Assembly (NCBI RefSeq): GCF_015557435.1
Contig: NZ_JADNOH010000007.1
Location: 1-39,884 of the forward strand
Reading direction: 5' to 3'
Length of the DNA: 39,884 bases
Origin: Collinsella aerofaciens
GTDB lineage: Bacteria > Actinomycetota > Coriobacteriia > Coriobacteriales > Coriobacteriaceae
Within the stretch, counting starts at the first letter, position 1. Every line of letters starts with the position of its first letter. A model generated the notes under the pieces. It saw only the letters and a list, made by a program, of their open reading frames with translations, did not search any database and was not told the origin of the DNA. The translations under genes and the position numbers were made by a program. This document shows, piece by piece, positions 8,254 to 16,072 of the stretch.

Positions 8254-11022
8254 TTGAAGAAGCTGACTATGCGCCATACGCCGTCTGTGGTTCAGGCGCA
8301 AAACGAACTGATCAGGCATCGTGCGGAGGGTCGCATCCAGCATGCGGCGACCATCCCGTTGACCGAGGCCATGTCCTGGGTGGATTCGAACCTGGGCGGC
8401 CTTAATCGCGATGAGGTCGCGCACAGCGAGGCGGACAACGGCCGCAACGTGGTCACGCGCGGCAAGAAGAAGTCGCTGGCACGCAAGCTTGCAGATGCGT
8501 TCATCAATCCCTTTACGGCGATCCTGTTTTTCCTGGCCATCATTTCGGCGACAACCGATATGGTGTTCCCGGCGCTGTCGATGATGGGCAGCACGCCGGA
8601 GGATTTCGACCCGCTGACGGTAATTATCATCACCACGATGGTGGTGCTCTCGGGCACGCTGCGCTACATCCAAGAGGCCCGCAGCGGCAACGCGGCCGAA
8701 AAGCTGCTCGATATGATCACGACTACCGTGACGGTTACGCGTAAAGGTGCCCCTAGGACCGAGATTCCCATCGACGACGTGGTGGTCGGAGATATCGTGC
8801 ACCTGTCTGCCGGCGACATGATCCCCGCCGACGTGAGGATCATCGAGGCCAAGGACCTCTTTGTGAGTCAGGCCAGCCTGACGGGCGAGAGTGAGCCGGT
8901 CGAGAAGGTGCCTGCGACCTGCACCGAGTCCGATTCGGCGACGTCGTTCGAGAACATCGCCCTCATGGGCAGCAGCGTAATCTCGGGCAGTGCGACGGCA
9001 CTCGTCTTTAGCGTGGGCGAGCAGACCCTGTTCGGCTCCATGGCGTCGAGCCTGTCCGAGGATGCCGTAGAGACGAGCTTTTCCAAGGGTGTCAACGACG
9101 TCTCGTGGGTGCTCATTCGCTTTATGATGGTGATGGTTCCGTTTGTCTTTCTGATCAACGGTGTCACCAAGGGCGACTGGCTTAATGCTGGCCTGTTTGC
9201 CATCAGCATCGCCGTGGGCCTGACACCCGAGATGCTGCCCATGATCGTTACCACGTGCCTTGCCAAGGGCGCCGTGGCCATGAGCAAAAAGCAGACCATC
9301 GTTAAGAACCTCAACTCGATTCAAAACTTTGGCGCGATGGACGTGCTGTGCACGGACAAGACTGGCACGCTGACGCAGGACCAGGTGGTGCTGGAGTATC
9401 ACTGGAACATCGATGGCCAGGAGGATTCGCGCGTTCTGCGCCATGCCTACCTCAACAGCTATTTCCAGACGGGCTACAAGAATCTGATGGATCTGGCGAT
9501 CATCAAATGCACCGAGGAAGAGGAGCAAAACGACCCGAGTCTCACCGACCTTTCCGAGGCATATGAGAAGGTCGACGAGGTGCCGTTCGACTTTGCGCGT
9601 CGTCGCCTTACGACCGTGGTGCGCAACCGCAGCGGCAAGACGCAAATGGTCACCAAGGGCGCCGTCGAGGAGATGCTTTCGGTGTGCTCGCATGCCGAGA
9701 TCGACGGTGCGGTGCGGGAACTGGACGATGAAGTGCGCGAGCGCATTTTGGCGACGGTTGCTGATCTTAACGACGATGGCTTCCGCGTGCTGGCGATTGC
9801 TCAAAAGTCTAATCCTTCGCCTGCTGGTGCCTTTAGCGCCGAAGACGAGCGAGACATGGTACTGATCGGTTACCTGGCATTTTTGGATCCGCCTAAAGAG
9901 TCGACGGCCGATGCCATCGAGGCGCTGCGCAATCACGGTGTCGCCACCAAGATCCTGACCGGCGATAACGAGAAGGTTACGCGCACCATCTGTAAGCAGG
10001 TGGGACTCGAGGTCGACAACATGCTGCTCGGCAGCGATATTGCCGCCATGGACGACACCGAGCTTGCTCGCCGTGCCGAGGACGTGCAGGTGTTCGCCAA
10101 GCTCACGCCCGATCAAAAGGCGCGTGTCGTCTCTGTTTTGCGCGACAACGGGCATGTTGTGGGCTACATGGGCGACGGCATCAACGACGCCTCGGCCATG
10201 AAGTCGTCCGACATCGGCATCTCGGTCGATACTGCCGTCGACGTGGCAAAGGAGTCGGCCGACATTATCTTGCTCGAGAAGGACCTGATGGTGCTCGAGG
10301 AGGGCATCATCGAGGGGCGTAAGACCTACGCCAACATGATCAAGTACATCAAGATGACCGCAAGCTCCAACTTCGGCAATATGTTCAGCGTGCTTGCCGC
10401 ATCTGCCCTGCTGCCGTTTTTGCCCATGATGAGCATCCAACTGATCCTGCTCAACCTGATTTATGACTGCAGCTGCCTGGCGATTCCCTGGGATAACGTG
10501 GACGAGGAGTTCCTGCGCGTACCGCGTACCTGGGACGCCTCGAGCGTTGGCAGGTTCATGATCTGGATCGGGCCCACCAGCTCCATCTTCGACTTTATGA
10601 CCTACATCTTTATGTACTTTGTCTTCTGCCCCCTGTTTGTGAGCCACGGCGTACTGTTTAACGACCTGGCGAGCGTCTACTCGGGCGCCGCACTGGAGCA
10701 GATGCAGCTGGCCTACATCGCACTGTTCCAGGCCGGCTGGTTCGTTGAGTCCATGTGGAGCCAGACGCTGGTCATCCACATGATCCGCACGCCCAAGCTG
10801 CCGTTTATCCAGAGCCGTGCCTCGGCGCCGGTGATGCTGCTCACGATGACGGGCATTGCGCTGCTCACGTTGATCCCGTTTAGCCCACTTGGACCCGTAT
10901 TGGGGCTGGGCGCACTGCCCGTCGAGTACTTCTTGTTCCTGATTCCGTGCATCCTGCTGTACATGGCGTTGGCGACGAGCCTCAAGAAGGCCTACGTCAA
11001 GCGCTATGGCGAGCTGCTGTAG
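8254..11022 (+). CDS. mgtA: Magnesium-translocating P-type ATPase, MgtA family
   Basis: A 922-residue type IIIB P-type ATPase, close to the family length. D368 in DKTGT is the phosphorylation site, TGES starts at 210, PEMLP in M4 starts at 325, and GDGINDAS starts at 640. The M5-M6 segment [17 protein letters not shown] is typical of MgtA/MgtB, which import Mg2+ across the cytoplasmic membrane at the cost of ATP. The N-terminal cytoplasmic region (1-85) is present, unlike in the paralogue upstream. TTG at 8254 follows GGAG with eight bases of spacing; ATG at 8269 is an alternative. A structured leader precedes it, and a 51-residue membrane peptide follows 30 bases after the stop, so the two probably share an mRNA. 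Confidence 0.9.
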   Translation: MKKLTMRHTPSVVQAQNELIRHRAEGRIQHAATIPLTEAMSWVDSNLGGLNRDEVAHSEADNGRNVVTRGKKKSLARKLADAFINPFTAILFFLAIISATTDMVFPALSMMGSTPEDFDPLTVIIITTMVVLSGTLRYIQEARSGNAAEKLLDMITTTVTVTRKGAPRTEIPIDDVVVGDIVHLSAGDMIPADVRIIEAKDLFVSQASLTGESEPVEKVPATCTESDSATSFENIALMGSSVISGSATALVFSVGEQTLFGSMASSLSEDAVETSFSKGVNDVSWVLIRFMMVMVPFVFLINGVTKGDWLNAGLFAISIAVGLTPEMLPMIVTTCLAKGAVAMSKKQTIVKNLNSIQNFGAMDVLCTDKTGTLTQDQVVLEYHWNIDGQEDSRVLRHAYLNSYFQTGYKNLMDLAIIKCTEEEEQNDPSLTDLSEAYEKVDEVPFDFARRRLTTVVRNRSGKTQMVTKGAVEEMLSVCSHAEIDGAVRELDDEVRERILATVADLNDDGFRVLAIAQKSNPSPAGAFSAEDERDMVLIGYLAFLDPPKESTADAIEALRNHGVATKILTGDNEKVTRTICKQVGLEVDNMLLGSDIAAMDDTELARRAEDVQVFAKLTPDQKARVVSVLRDNGHVVGYMGDGINDASAMKSSDIGISVDTAVDVAKESADIILLEKDLMVLEEGIIEGRKTYANMIKYIKMTASSNFGNMFSVLAASALLPFLPMMSIQLILLNLIYDCSCLAIPWDNVDEEFLRVPRTWDASSVGRFMIWIGPTSSIFDFMTYIFMYFVFCPLFVSHGVLFNDLASVYSGAALEQMQLAYIALFQAGWFVESMWSQTLVIHMIRTPKLPFIQSRASAPVMLLTMTGIALLTLIPFSPLGPVLGLGALPVEYFLFLIPCILLYMALATSLKKAYVKRYGELL

Positions 11023-11052
11023 CAGGGTATTGACGCTGAAAGGAGCGTTCGC

Positions 11053-11208
11053 ATGAACTGGACGCAGATTTGGATTGACCTGTTTGGTGCTACGGAGTGG
11101 CTGGGCCTCAACATGGGCTTTTGGGTGGCCAACGGCGTGGTACTGGTAGTCGTTGTGATCATGAACGTCGTCTTTTGGAACATGAAACCGCTGCCGAGGG
11201 ATGAATAA
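11053..11208 (+). CDS. 51-residue single-helix membrane peptide linked to mgtA
   Basis: ATG follows AGGAGCG at good spacing. The product starts MNWTQIWIDLFGATEWLG, has one hydrophobic helix at about residues 21-42 (FWVANGVVLVVVVIMNVVFW), and ends with the charged tail KPLPRDE. It starts 30 bases after the mgtA stop and is followed by a strong terminator, so it is the last gene of the mgtA transcript. Small membrane peptides that tune Mg2+ or K+ pumps are known in other bacteria (MgtS, MgtR, KdpF). This one shows no sequence similarity that I can recognise, so a regulatory or subunit role is inferred from position, size and topology only. Confidence 0.75.
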   Translation: MNWTQIWIDLFGATEWLGLNMGFWVANGVVLVVVVIMNVVFWNMKPLPRDE

Positions 11209-11211
11209 CGA

Positions 11212-11250
11212 GCGAGGGGGCCGCCCACCGGGCGGCCCCCTCGCTGTTTA
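11212..11250 (+). terminator. Strong terminator after the mgtA unit
   Basis: GCGAGGGGGCCGCCC and its exact 15-base complement flank an ACC loop, followed by TGTTTA. It begins four bases after the stop codon of the 51-residue peptide gene. Confidence 0.85.
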
Positions 11251-11265
11251 TAGGCACCAGTAAAT

Positions 11266-11449
11266 CGAAGGTGAATACTTTTCCCGAGAAGTGAACGACC
11301 TAATTTGGACTCCGGTAGCATCCGCATTTTTCGATGCCAAAACCGCAGGATTTGAGCGACAAAACCGCAGGAAATAGCTCTCCAAAAGTGTCGATGCTTC
11401 GGGGGTCCGATTTCACTCGTTCACTTCTCGGGAAAAGTATTCACCTTCG
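11266..11449. repeat. 184-bp inverted-repeat element with perfect 33-bp arms
   Basis: Bases 11266-11298 and 11417-11449 are exact inverted copies over 33 bases. Pairing continues imperfectly inward: GGACTCCGGTAGCATC at about 11318 against GATGCTTCGGGGGTCC at about 11392. The apical region carries CAAAACCGCAGGA twice (11338-11350 and 11360-11372, period 22). No transposase frame or clear target-site duplication is visible. It lies between the mgtA terminator and the opposing decarboxylase gene and accounts for nearly all of this gap. It has the architecture of a MITE or a long REP-type element. Confidence 0.85.
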
Positions 11450-11515
11450 TTTCGCGGGGTGGCGGTTGGAAGGGTCGCTGGTGCCGGTTTGCCATGTTTT
11501 TGGCAGACCGCGGGC

Positions 11516-12271
11516 TTAGATCTCCAGCGCGCCGTACTGCTCGTCGTCCACGGGCTCGAGCCACTCGTTGCACGTGTCCTCACCGGGGAATCCAAAGGCC
11601 AGGTGGCTAAACCAGCTGTTGGCGGTGGCGCCATGCCAGTGCTTGACGTTGGCGGGAATCTCGACGACGTCGCCGGGGTGCAGGCGCTGCGCGGGCTTGC
11701 CCTCTTCCTGGTACCAGCCCTCGCCGTCGACGCAGATCAGCACCTGTCCGCCGCCTTTGCTCGCGTGGTGGATGTGCCAGTTGTTGCGGCAGCCCGGTTC
11801 AAAGGTGACGTTGTGGATGGGCAGGTAATCGTCCGGGGTGGTCAGCGCATTGAGATAGCTCTGGCCGATAAAAAACGGCGCATAGGCGTCGTTGGGCTCG
11901 CCGAGGCCAAAGAACCCGCCGTGGAGTTCGGATGCTGCGCTATTTGCCCCGTCGCCCGCATAGACTTCCTTGGCAAGATTGAACGCAGCCCAGGCTTTGG
12001 GCCAGCCGGCATAGAAGGCCACGTGCGTGATGGCGCTCGCCATCTCCTTTTGACTCACGCCGTGCTTGCGTGCGTTGGCGATGTGGTAGGCGAGCGAGCT
12101 GTCTGTGATGCCCTGCGCCACGAGGGCCACCACGGTGATGAGGCTTCGCGTCTTAAGGTCGAGGTCGGTGTTGTTCCAGTTCTCGCCAAAGAGCACATCG
12201 TCGTTAAAATGCGCGAAATCGGGGGCGAACTTGCCCAAGGCATCGCGGCCTGCGGTCTGTTTAATGGTCAT
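11516..12271 (-). CDS. Carboxymuconolactone decarboxylase-like protein fused to a cupin
   Basis: 251 residues. Residues 1-105 resemble the carboxymuconolactone decarboxylase (CMD) fold: DLKTRSLITVVALVAQG, then HIANARKHGVS and HVAFYAGWPKAWAAF. The AhpD-type CxxC pair is absent, so peroxidase activity of that kind is not expected. Residues about 150-251 are a cupin with WHIHH, GDVVEIPANVKHWHG and the paired His residues that bind metal. CMD-cupin fusions are common in anaerobes and often sit with flavodoxins and LysR regulators, as here, but their reaction is usually unknown. AAGGA precedes the ATG. It follows the flavodoxin gene on the same strand, 44 bases away, and both are probably in one operon starting at 13010. 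Confidence 0.85.
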   Translation of the reverse strand: MTIKQTAGRDALGKFAPDFAHFNDDVLFGENWNNTDLDLKTRSLITVVALVAQGITDSSLAYHIANARKHGVSQKEMASAITHVAFYAGWPKAWAAFNLAKEVYAGDGANSAASELHGGFFGLGEPNDAYAPFFIGQSYLNALTTPDDYLPIHNVTFEPGCRNNWHIHHASKGGGQVLICVDGEGWYQEEGKPAQRLHPGDVVEIPANVKHWHGATANSWFSHLAFGFPGEDTCNEWLEPVDDEQYGALEI

Positions 12272-12315
12272 GGAGGTTCCTTTCTAACCAGAGATAATCG
12301 AGCGGAATTTGGGCG

Positions 12316-12792
12316 TTACGAGCGGTTACGCGCGACAAATTGCTTGAGTTCGGCATCGCTTGCTCCATTGAGTATCGCGCCCGGGACAATTGTGGCGCCG
12401 GGTGTGCTGGCCTCAAGAACCTTTGCGGTTTTGCCCATGCCGCTGCCACCGGAGGTCGCAAAGAGGACAATCTTCTTGCCGGCAAAACTCTGGGATTCCA
12501 GGAACGTTTTGATAATCGCCGGTGCAACATACCACCAGATAGGGAAGCCAAGGTAGATGGTGCTGTATTCATCGAGCTCCAAAGGCTTCGAGGCGATGGC
12601 GGGGCGGCAGGTGGGGTCGTTGGTCTCAAGCGTGCTGCGGCTGTTCTTATCGTTCCAGTTGAGATCGGCGGCTGTGTAGGGCTTGGCGGGCTCAATCTCA
12701 AATAGGTCAGCGCCGGCTGTTTTCGCAAGGCGCTCGGCGACGCTTTTTGTCACACCGCTGGCACTGAAATAGGCTACAAGGGTCTTTGACAT
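12316..12792 (-). CDS. Flavodoxin-like FMN protein
   Basis: 158 residues. The N-terminal phosphate-binding loop is YFSASGVTKSVAERL after a hydrophobic strand. The flavin-contacting region is YLGFPIWWYVAPAIIKTFLES, and the third loop is FATSGGSGMGKT. This is the short-chain flavodoxin fold used for low-potential electron transfer or quinone-type reduction in the cytoplasm. An in-frame extension runs upstream, but ATG at 12792 has GGAG seven bases before it and starts at the true family N-terminus. The start lies 19 bases inside the preceding small gene, which suggests translational coupling. The C-terminus ends VARNRS. Confidence 0.85.
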   Translation of the reverse strand: MSKTLVAYFSASGVTKSVAERLAKTAGADLFEIEPAKPYTAADLNWNDKNSRSTLETNDPTCRPAIASKPLELDEYSTIYLGFPIWWYVAPAIIKTFLESQSFAGKKIVLFATSGGSGMGKTAKVLEASTPGATIVPGAILNGASDAELKQFVARNRS

Positions 12793-13010
12793 GGTTGCTC
12801 CTTTATTTGATGGGTTTCTTGCAGCGTATAGATGAGGTAGTCGAGGGTTTCGAGTCTTTTTTGTTCGGCGTGGACACGTTCGAGCAGCTCGCGGCGGTAC
12901 GTCTTGAGGCGACAGATGCGGGCGCACGCGCTTGGCAGCCCCGAGAGCTCGTCGATAAACGCATCGCAGCACCCGGCGTCGCGCAGGTTCGTGATAGTCT
13001 TTTCGTCCAT
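12774..13010 (-). CDS. Small helical protein, 78 residues, function unknown
   Basis: Starts MDEKTITNLRDAGCCDAFID and continues as a charged helical stretch (RRELLERVHAEQKRLETLDYLIYTLQE) likely to form a coiled coil. I recall small proteins with this pattern next to flavodoxin, decarboxylase or MerR/LysR genes in Firmicutes and Actinobacteria, all of unknown role. It is first in the leftward operon and overlaps the flavodoxin gene by 19 bases. AGGAGG lies about 15 bases before the ATG, an unusually long gap, with no closer start codon available. Two adjacent Cys (14-15) could be redox active. Confidence 0.65.
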   Translation of the reverse strand: MDEKTITNLRDAGCCDAFIDELSGLPSACARICRLKTYRRELLERVHAEQKRLETLDYLIYTLQETHQIKEQPCQRPL

Positions 13011-13047
13011 TGTGCGGCTTGGCGTCCTCCTTGTTCTTGAGGGGATG

Positions 13048-13128
13048 ACTATAGCGTACGTTGATGCGCCGACGATGTATATTGCTTATATCGACTAGCT
13101 GGATATACGAGAATTGAATGGCTAGTCG
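13048..13128. promoter_or_regulatory. Divergent control region with a CGACTAGC inverted repeat
   Basis: Between the leftward flavodoxin operon and the rightward LysR gene. The minus strand carries TATAGT (13048-13053), a plausible -10 box for the operon. CGACTAGC (13092-13099) and GCTAGTCG (13121-13128) form an inverted repeat spaced by 21 bases. Divergent layout is typical for LysR regulators that control the neighbouring operon, so this is a candidate operator. Confidence 0.4.
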
Positions 13129-13158
13129 GAGGACGGATCTGGCAGGATTGGGGGCACC

Positions 13159-14040
13159 GTGGAGCTGCGAACGCTGCGTTACTTTTTGGCGGTGGCGCGC
13201 GAGGAAAACATGACCGAGGCGGCAAACGTGCTGCATGTGACACAGCCCACGCTGTCGCGCCAGATCGCCGACTTGGAGCGCGAGCTGGGCGTCGAGCTGT
13301 TTGAGCGCACCAATCGGTCATGTGTGCTTACGAGCGACGGGATGCGCCTGCGCCAACGTGCCGAGGAGATCGTCTCGCTGGTGGAACAGACCGAGTCGGA
13401 GCTGGCGGATTGGGAGCTTGGCATTGCGGGCAATATCCGCATTGGCGCTGGCGAGACCCAGTCGATGCGGCTGGTGCTCGACACTTTTGCGGAGCTGCGT
13501 CGAGACCATCCCGGCGTGACGGTTGAGCTTTACACTGGCAATGCCGACGCGGTGGAGGAGCGCCTGGAGCGCGGTCTGCTCGACTTTGCCCTGCTGTTGG
13601 AGCCCGTTAACGTCGAGAAATACGAGTGGATCCGTATGTCCGAGGTGGATCGAGCCGGCGTGGTCGTTGCGGTGAGCGGCCCCTGGGGCGACTTGGACGT
13701 GCTGACGCCTGCGGATGTTGCGCAGATGCCGTTGCTGCTGAGTTCGCGCACGTCGAATCGAGCGCTGGATTTAGCGGCGTGGTCTAGTGGTGCCCTTACT
13801 ATCGATGATCTCAACGTTGTGGGACATTTCGACTTGATCGGCAACGCATCGCATTTGGTGCGCTCGGGTGCTGCGTGCGCTGTTGGCATTGGTAGCCTGC
13901 TGCAGGTGGATGAAAGCAGCGACCTGCGATTTATCCCATTTGAGCCGCCGCTTGCCATCGCGTCGTACCTGGTGTGGAAAAAATATCGCCTGCGCTCTCG
14001 CGCCTGCGAAGAGTTCCTGAACCGTTTGAATGGAGCGTGA
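13159..14040 (+). CDS. LysR-family transcriptional regulator
   Basis: 293 residues. Residues 1-60 form the winged helix-turn-helix (LRYFLAVAREENMTEAANVLHVTQPTLSRQI split across two helices), followed by the linker helix. A periplasmic-binding-protein-like effector domain covers about 90-290. The start is GTG preceded by a G-rich stretch. It is divergent from the flavodoxin/decarboxylase operon, which it most likely controls; the effector is unknown. The stop codon lies inside a GGGAC-family palindrome (14037-14063). Confidence 0.88.
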   Translation: MELRTLRYFLAVAREENMTEAANVLHVTQPTLSRQIADLERELGVELFERTNRSCVLTSDGMRLRQRAEEIVSLVEQTESELADWELGIAGNIRIGAGETQSMRLVLDTFAELRRDHPGVTVELYTGNADAVEERLERGLLDFALLLEPVNVEKYEWIRMSEVDRAGVVVAVSGPWGDLDVLTPADVAQMPLLLSSRTSNRALDLAAWSSGALTIDDLNVVGHFDLIGNASHLVRSGAACAVGIGSLLQVDESSDLRFIPFEPPLAIASYLVWKKYRLRSRACEEFLNRLNGA

Positions 14041-14063
14041 CAAAGGGCAGCTCCCTTGGTCAC
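14037..14063. repeat. Degenerate GTGACAAAGGG palindrome overlapping a stop codon
   Basis: GTGACAAAGGG on the left and CTCCCTTGGTCAC on the right match the perfect copy at 3487-3513 with a few changes. The TGA of the LysR gene is formed by the repeat itself. Confidence 0.6.
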
Positions 14064-14088
14064 GTTCGTTGATATGAGAGAAGAGTAG

Positions 14089-15042
14089 ATGATCCTATCG
14101 CTGGCCCCCATGGAGGGGATTACCGGGCATGTGTTCCGTCGCGTGCATGCGGAGTGCTTTGACGCGCTTGACTGCTACTACACGCCGTTTTTGCCGCCGC
14201 CGCGGGTGGGTAATCGCTTTGGTGGCAAGGCGTTTAAGGAGGTCGATCCGGCCAACAACCAGGGACTCAATGTCGTCCCTCAGCTTATGTCCAAGAATGC
14301 GGACGAGTTTGTGTGGGCGGCGCAGGTGCTCGCCGACATGGGCTATCGCGAGGTCAACCTCAATCTTGGCTGCCCTTCTGGGACGGTTGTTGCCAAGGGC
14401 AAGGGCTCGGGTTTCTTGCGTAACTTGGATGAGCTCGAGGTGTTCTTGAGCGATGTGTGCGAACGCTCGCCATTGCCGGTGTCCGTTAAGACCAGGCTGG
14501 GGCTCGAGGACGACGCGGAATACGAGCGCGTGCTCGACCTTTACTGCCGCATGCCACTGGCCGAGCTAATCGTGCATCCGAGAGTGCAAAAGGATCGTTA
14601 CACGGGATCGCCGCGCAAAGAGTTTTATGGCGAGACGCTCGCGCGTGCGCCGTTCCCGGTGGCCTATAACGGCGACATCTTTGATCTTGAGGACATGGAC
14701 GCGCTGGTGGAGGCCTATCCCGGCACGCGCCATGTGATGTTGGGGCGTGGCTTGCTCGCGAACCCTGCGCTGGCCCGCATGGTCAAGGGCGGCCCTGCAG
14801 CCACGACCGCCGAGCTCCAGCGCTTCCACGATACGCTGTTCGCGGCCTATGCAGAGGAGATTGGCGGCAACGCGGTCTTTCGTATGAAGGAGTGGTGGTT
14901 CTACGCCAAGTGTGCCTTCGCCGATCCCGCCACCGTCCACAAGCTTGTGCGCAAGACCAAAAAGGTCGACGAATACCGCGCCGTCGTCGACCGCGTCTTC
15001 CGCGAGCAACCGCTCGCGCCCACAGCCCGCTTCCACGGTTAA
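14089..15042 (+). CDS. tRNA-dihydrouridine synthase
   Basis: 317 residues of the Dus family, FMN enzymes that reduce uridine to dihydrouridine in tRNA. APMEGITGHVFRRV at the N-terminus, the active-site Cys at position 95 in NLGCPSGTVVAKGKGSGFL, the HPR segment (LIVHPRVQKDRYTG), YNGDIFD and MLGRGLLANP are all family signatures. The start is ATG in a weak context after a LysR gene on the same strand. Which dihydrouridine position it makes cannot be told from sequence alone. A two-hairpin repeat begins three bases after the stop. Confidence 0.9.
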   Translation: MILSLAPMEGITGHVFRRVHAECFDALDCYYTPFLPPPRVGNRFGGKAFKEVDPANNQGLNVVPQLMSKNADEFVWAAQVLADMGYREVNLNLGCPSGTVVAKGKGSGFLRNLDELEVFLSDVCERSPLPVSVKTRLGLEDDAEYERVLDLYCRMPLAELIVHPRVQKDRYTGSPRKEFYGETLARAPFPVAYNGDIFDLEDMDALVEAYPGTRHVMLGRGLLANPALARMVKGGPAATTAELQRFHDTLFAAYAEEIGGNAVFRMKEWWFYAKCAFADPATVHKLVRKTKKVDEYRAVVDRVFREQPLAPTARFHG

Positions 15043-15044
15043 CC

Positions 15045-15163
15045 AGTCATCGGGGACGTTCTTTAACGACTAGTCATTTAAGAACGTCCCCGATGACTAC
15101 CCAAAAGTTGTACGTCAGCATCCAAAGATGTCGAAAAATGTCGTTTTTGGATGCTGACGTACA
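15045..15163. repeat. Composite two-hairpin repeat, copy 1
   Basis: Hairpin A has perfect 19-base arms (AGTCATCGGGGACGTTCTT at 15045-15063 and its complement at 15080-15098), with the palindrome GACTAGTC in its loop. Hairpin B has perfect 18-base arms (TGTACGTCAGCATCCAAA at 15109-15126 and its complement at 15146-15163), with loop GATGTCGAAAAATGTCGTT. The same pair in the same order is found at 19360-19481. It fills the gap between the convergent dus and sirtuin genes and probably terminates both. Confidence 0.9.
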
Positions 15164-15187
15164 TGTTTAAAGGCGGTATCGCCTCTG

Positions 15188-16072
15188 CTATCTGACGGCT
15201 TGAACGGCGAGTGCCTCTATTACGCGCTCGGCGCCGGCGTCGATCAGAATGCTGCGATTGGCGATTTCTGCCGGAGCGACTGCCTCGCCAAGGTTGACGC
15301 ACGCGTAGGTGGCGTGCTCGTTTTTGGCCGTCATCTGCCAAAACGGGTACTTGATGATGACGGGCGTGTTGCCGCCTACGCCAAGCTCCAAGAACAGAAC
15401 GCGCATATTGCTGTGGCGGCGCAGGAAATCCTGGTAGCGATCGGCGGCAGCGTACCAACCCTTGTCCTGGACAAACGTATCGTCGGCGCGCAGATTCATC
15501 GTAAGCGGGGCTCCACAGTGGGGGCAATGGGGCACAAGCGCGGACGGAATGCGCAGGTCCTGCTGGGCGGCAACCATATGGCGTACGAGTTCTTCGTTGT
15601 CCCAGGTCTCCTGACAGCAGGGCTTGCTGCACTGGAACAGGCCGTAGTCTCCCTGCGTGTAAAAGAGCCGCTGCTTGTCAAAGCCGGCGCGCTGGAAGCA
15701 ATGGTCCACATTCGTAGTCAGCACAAAGTAGTCGCGCCCGCGCACTATGTCCAAGAGTTGTTCGTAGAGCGGCGTCGGTACGGGGTCGTATCGGTTGCAC
15801 ATAATGTAGCGGCTCCAAAACGCCCAGTACTCCTCGAGTGAATCATAGGGATAGAAGCCGCCAGAATACATGTCGGCAAAGCCATAGCGTGCGGCAAAGT
15901 CACCAAAGAGCTTCTCGAAACGCTCACCCGAATAGGCGTATCCGGCGGCGGTCGAGAGTCCTGCTCCGGCACCGATTACCACGGCGTCAGATGCATCGAG
16001 TGCGGCTCGGAGCTTATCGATCTGTTTGGAGAAGGCTGCGGTAGATTGCCTCGTCAGACGCGAGAAAAACAT
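15188..16072 (-). CDS. Class M sirtuin (SirTM), protein ADP-ribosyltransferase
   Basis: 294 residues. NAD-binding motif GAGAGLSTAAGYAYSG (34-49), then TTNVDHCFQ with N121, and YTQGDYG with Q140 where ordinary sirtuins have the catalytic His. Zinc cysteines lie at 148, 152/153, 183 and 186. The N/Q pair 19 residues apart matches the published Streptococcus pyogenes SirTM (N118/Q137), which ADP-ribosylates a lipoylated GcvH-like protein rather than deacetylating. It overlaps the upstream macrodomain gene by 59 bases, with AAGGTGA before its ATG inside that gene, so the two are translationally coupled. No GcvH-like or lipoate ligase gene is present nearby, unlike the described operons, so the target protein is unknown. 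Confidence 0.88.
   Translation of the reverse strand: MFFSRLTRQSTAAFSKQIDKLRAALDASDAVVIGAGAGLSTAAGYAYSGERFEKLFGDFAARYGFADMYSGGFYPYDSLEEYWAFWSRYIMCNRYDPVPTPLYEQLLDIVRGRDYFVLTTNVDHCFQRAGFDKQRLFYTQGDYGLFQCSKPCCQETWDNEELVRHMVAAQQDLRIPSALVPHCPHCGAPLTMNLRADDTFVQDKGWYAAADRYQDFLRRHSNMRVLFLELGVGGNTPVIIKYPFWQMTAKNEHATYACVNLGEAVAPAEIANRSILIDAGAERVIEALAVQAVR

Noticed and set aside
8212-10779. An 855-codon open frame antisense to mgtA, and similar long antisense frames at 1230-2366, 27471-28922, 32323-33981 and 34108-35433
   Set aside because: They mirror strongly supported genes. GC-rich third positions in the real gene remove stop codons on the other strand, and the translated products are His/Arg-rich with no family motifs.
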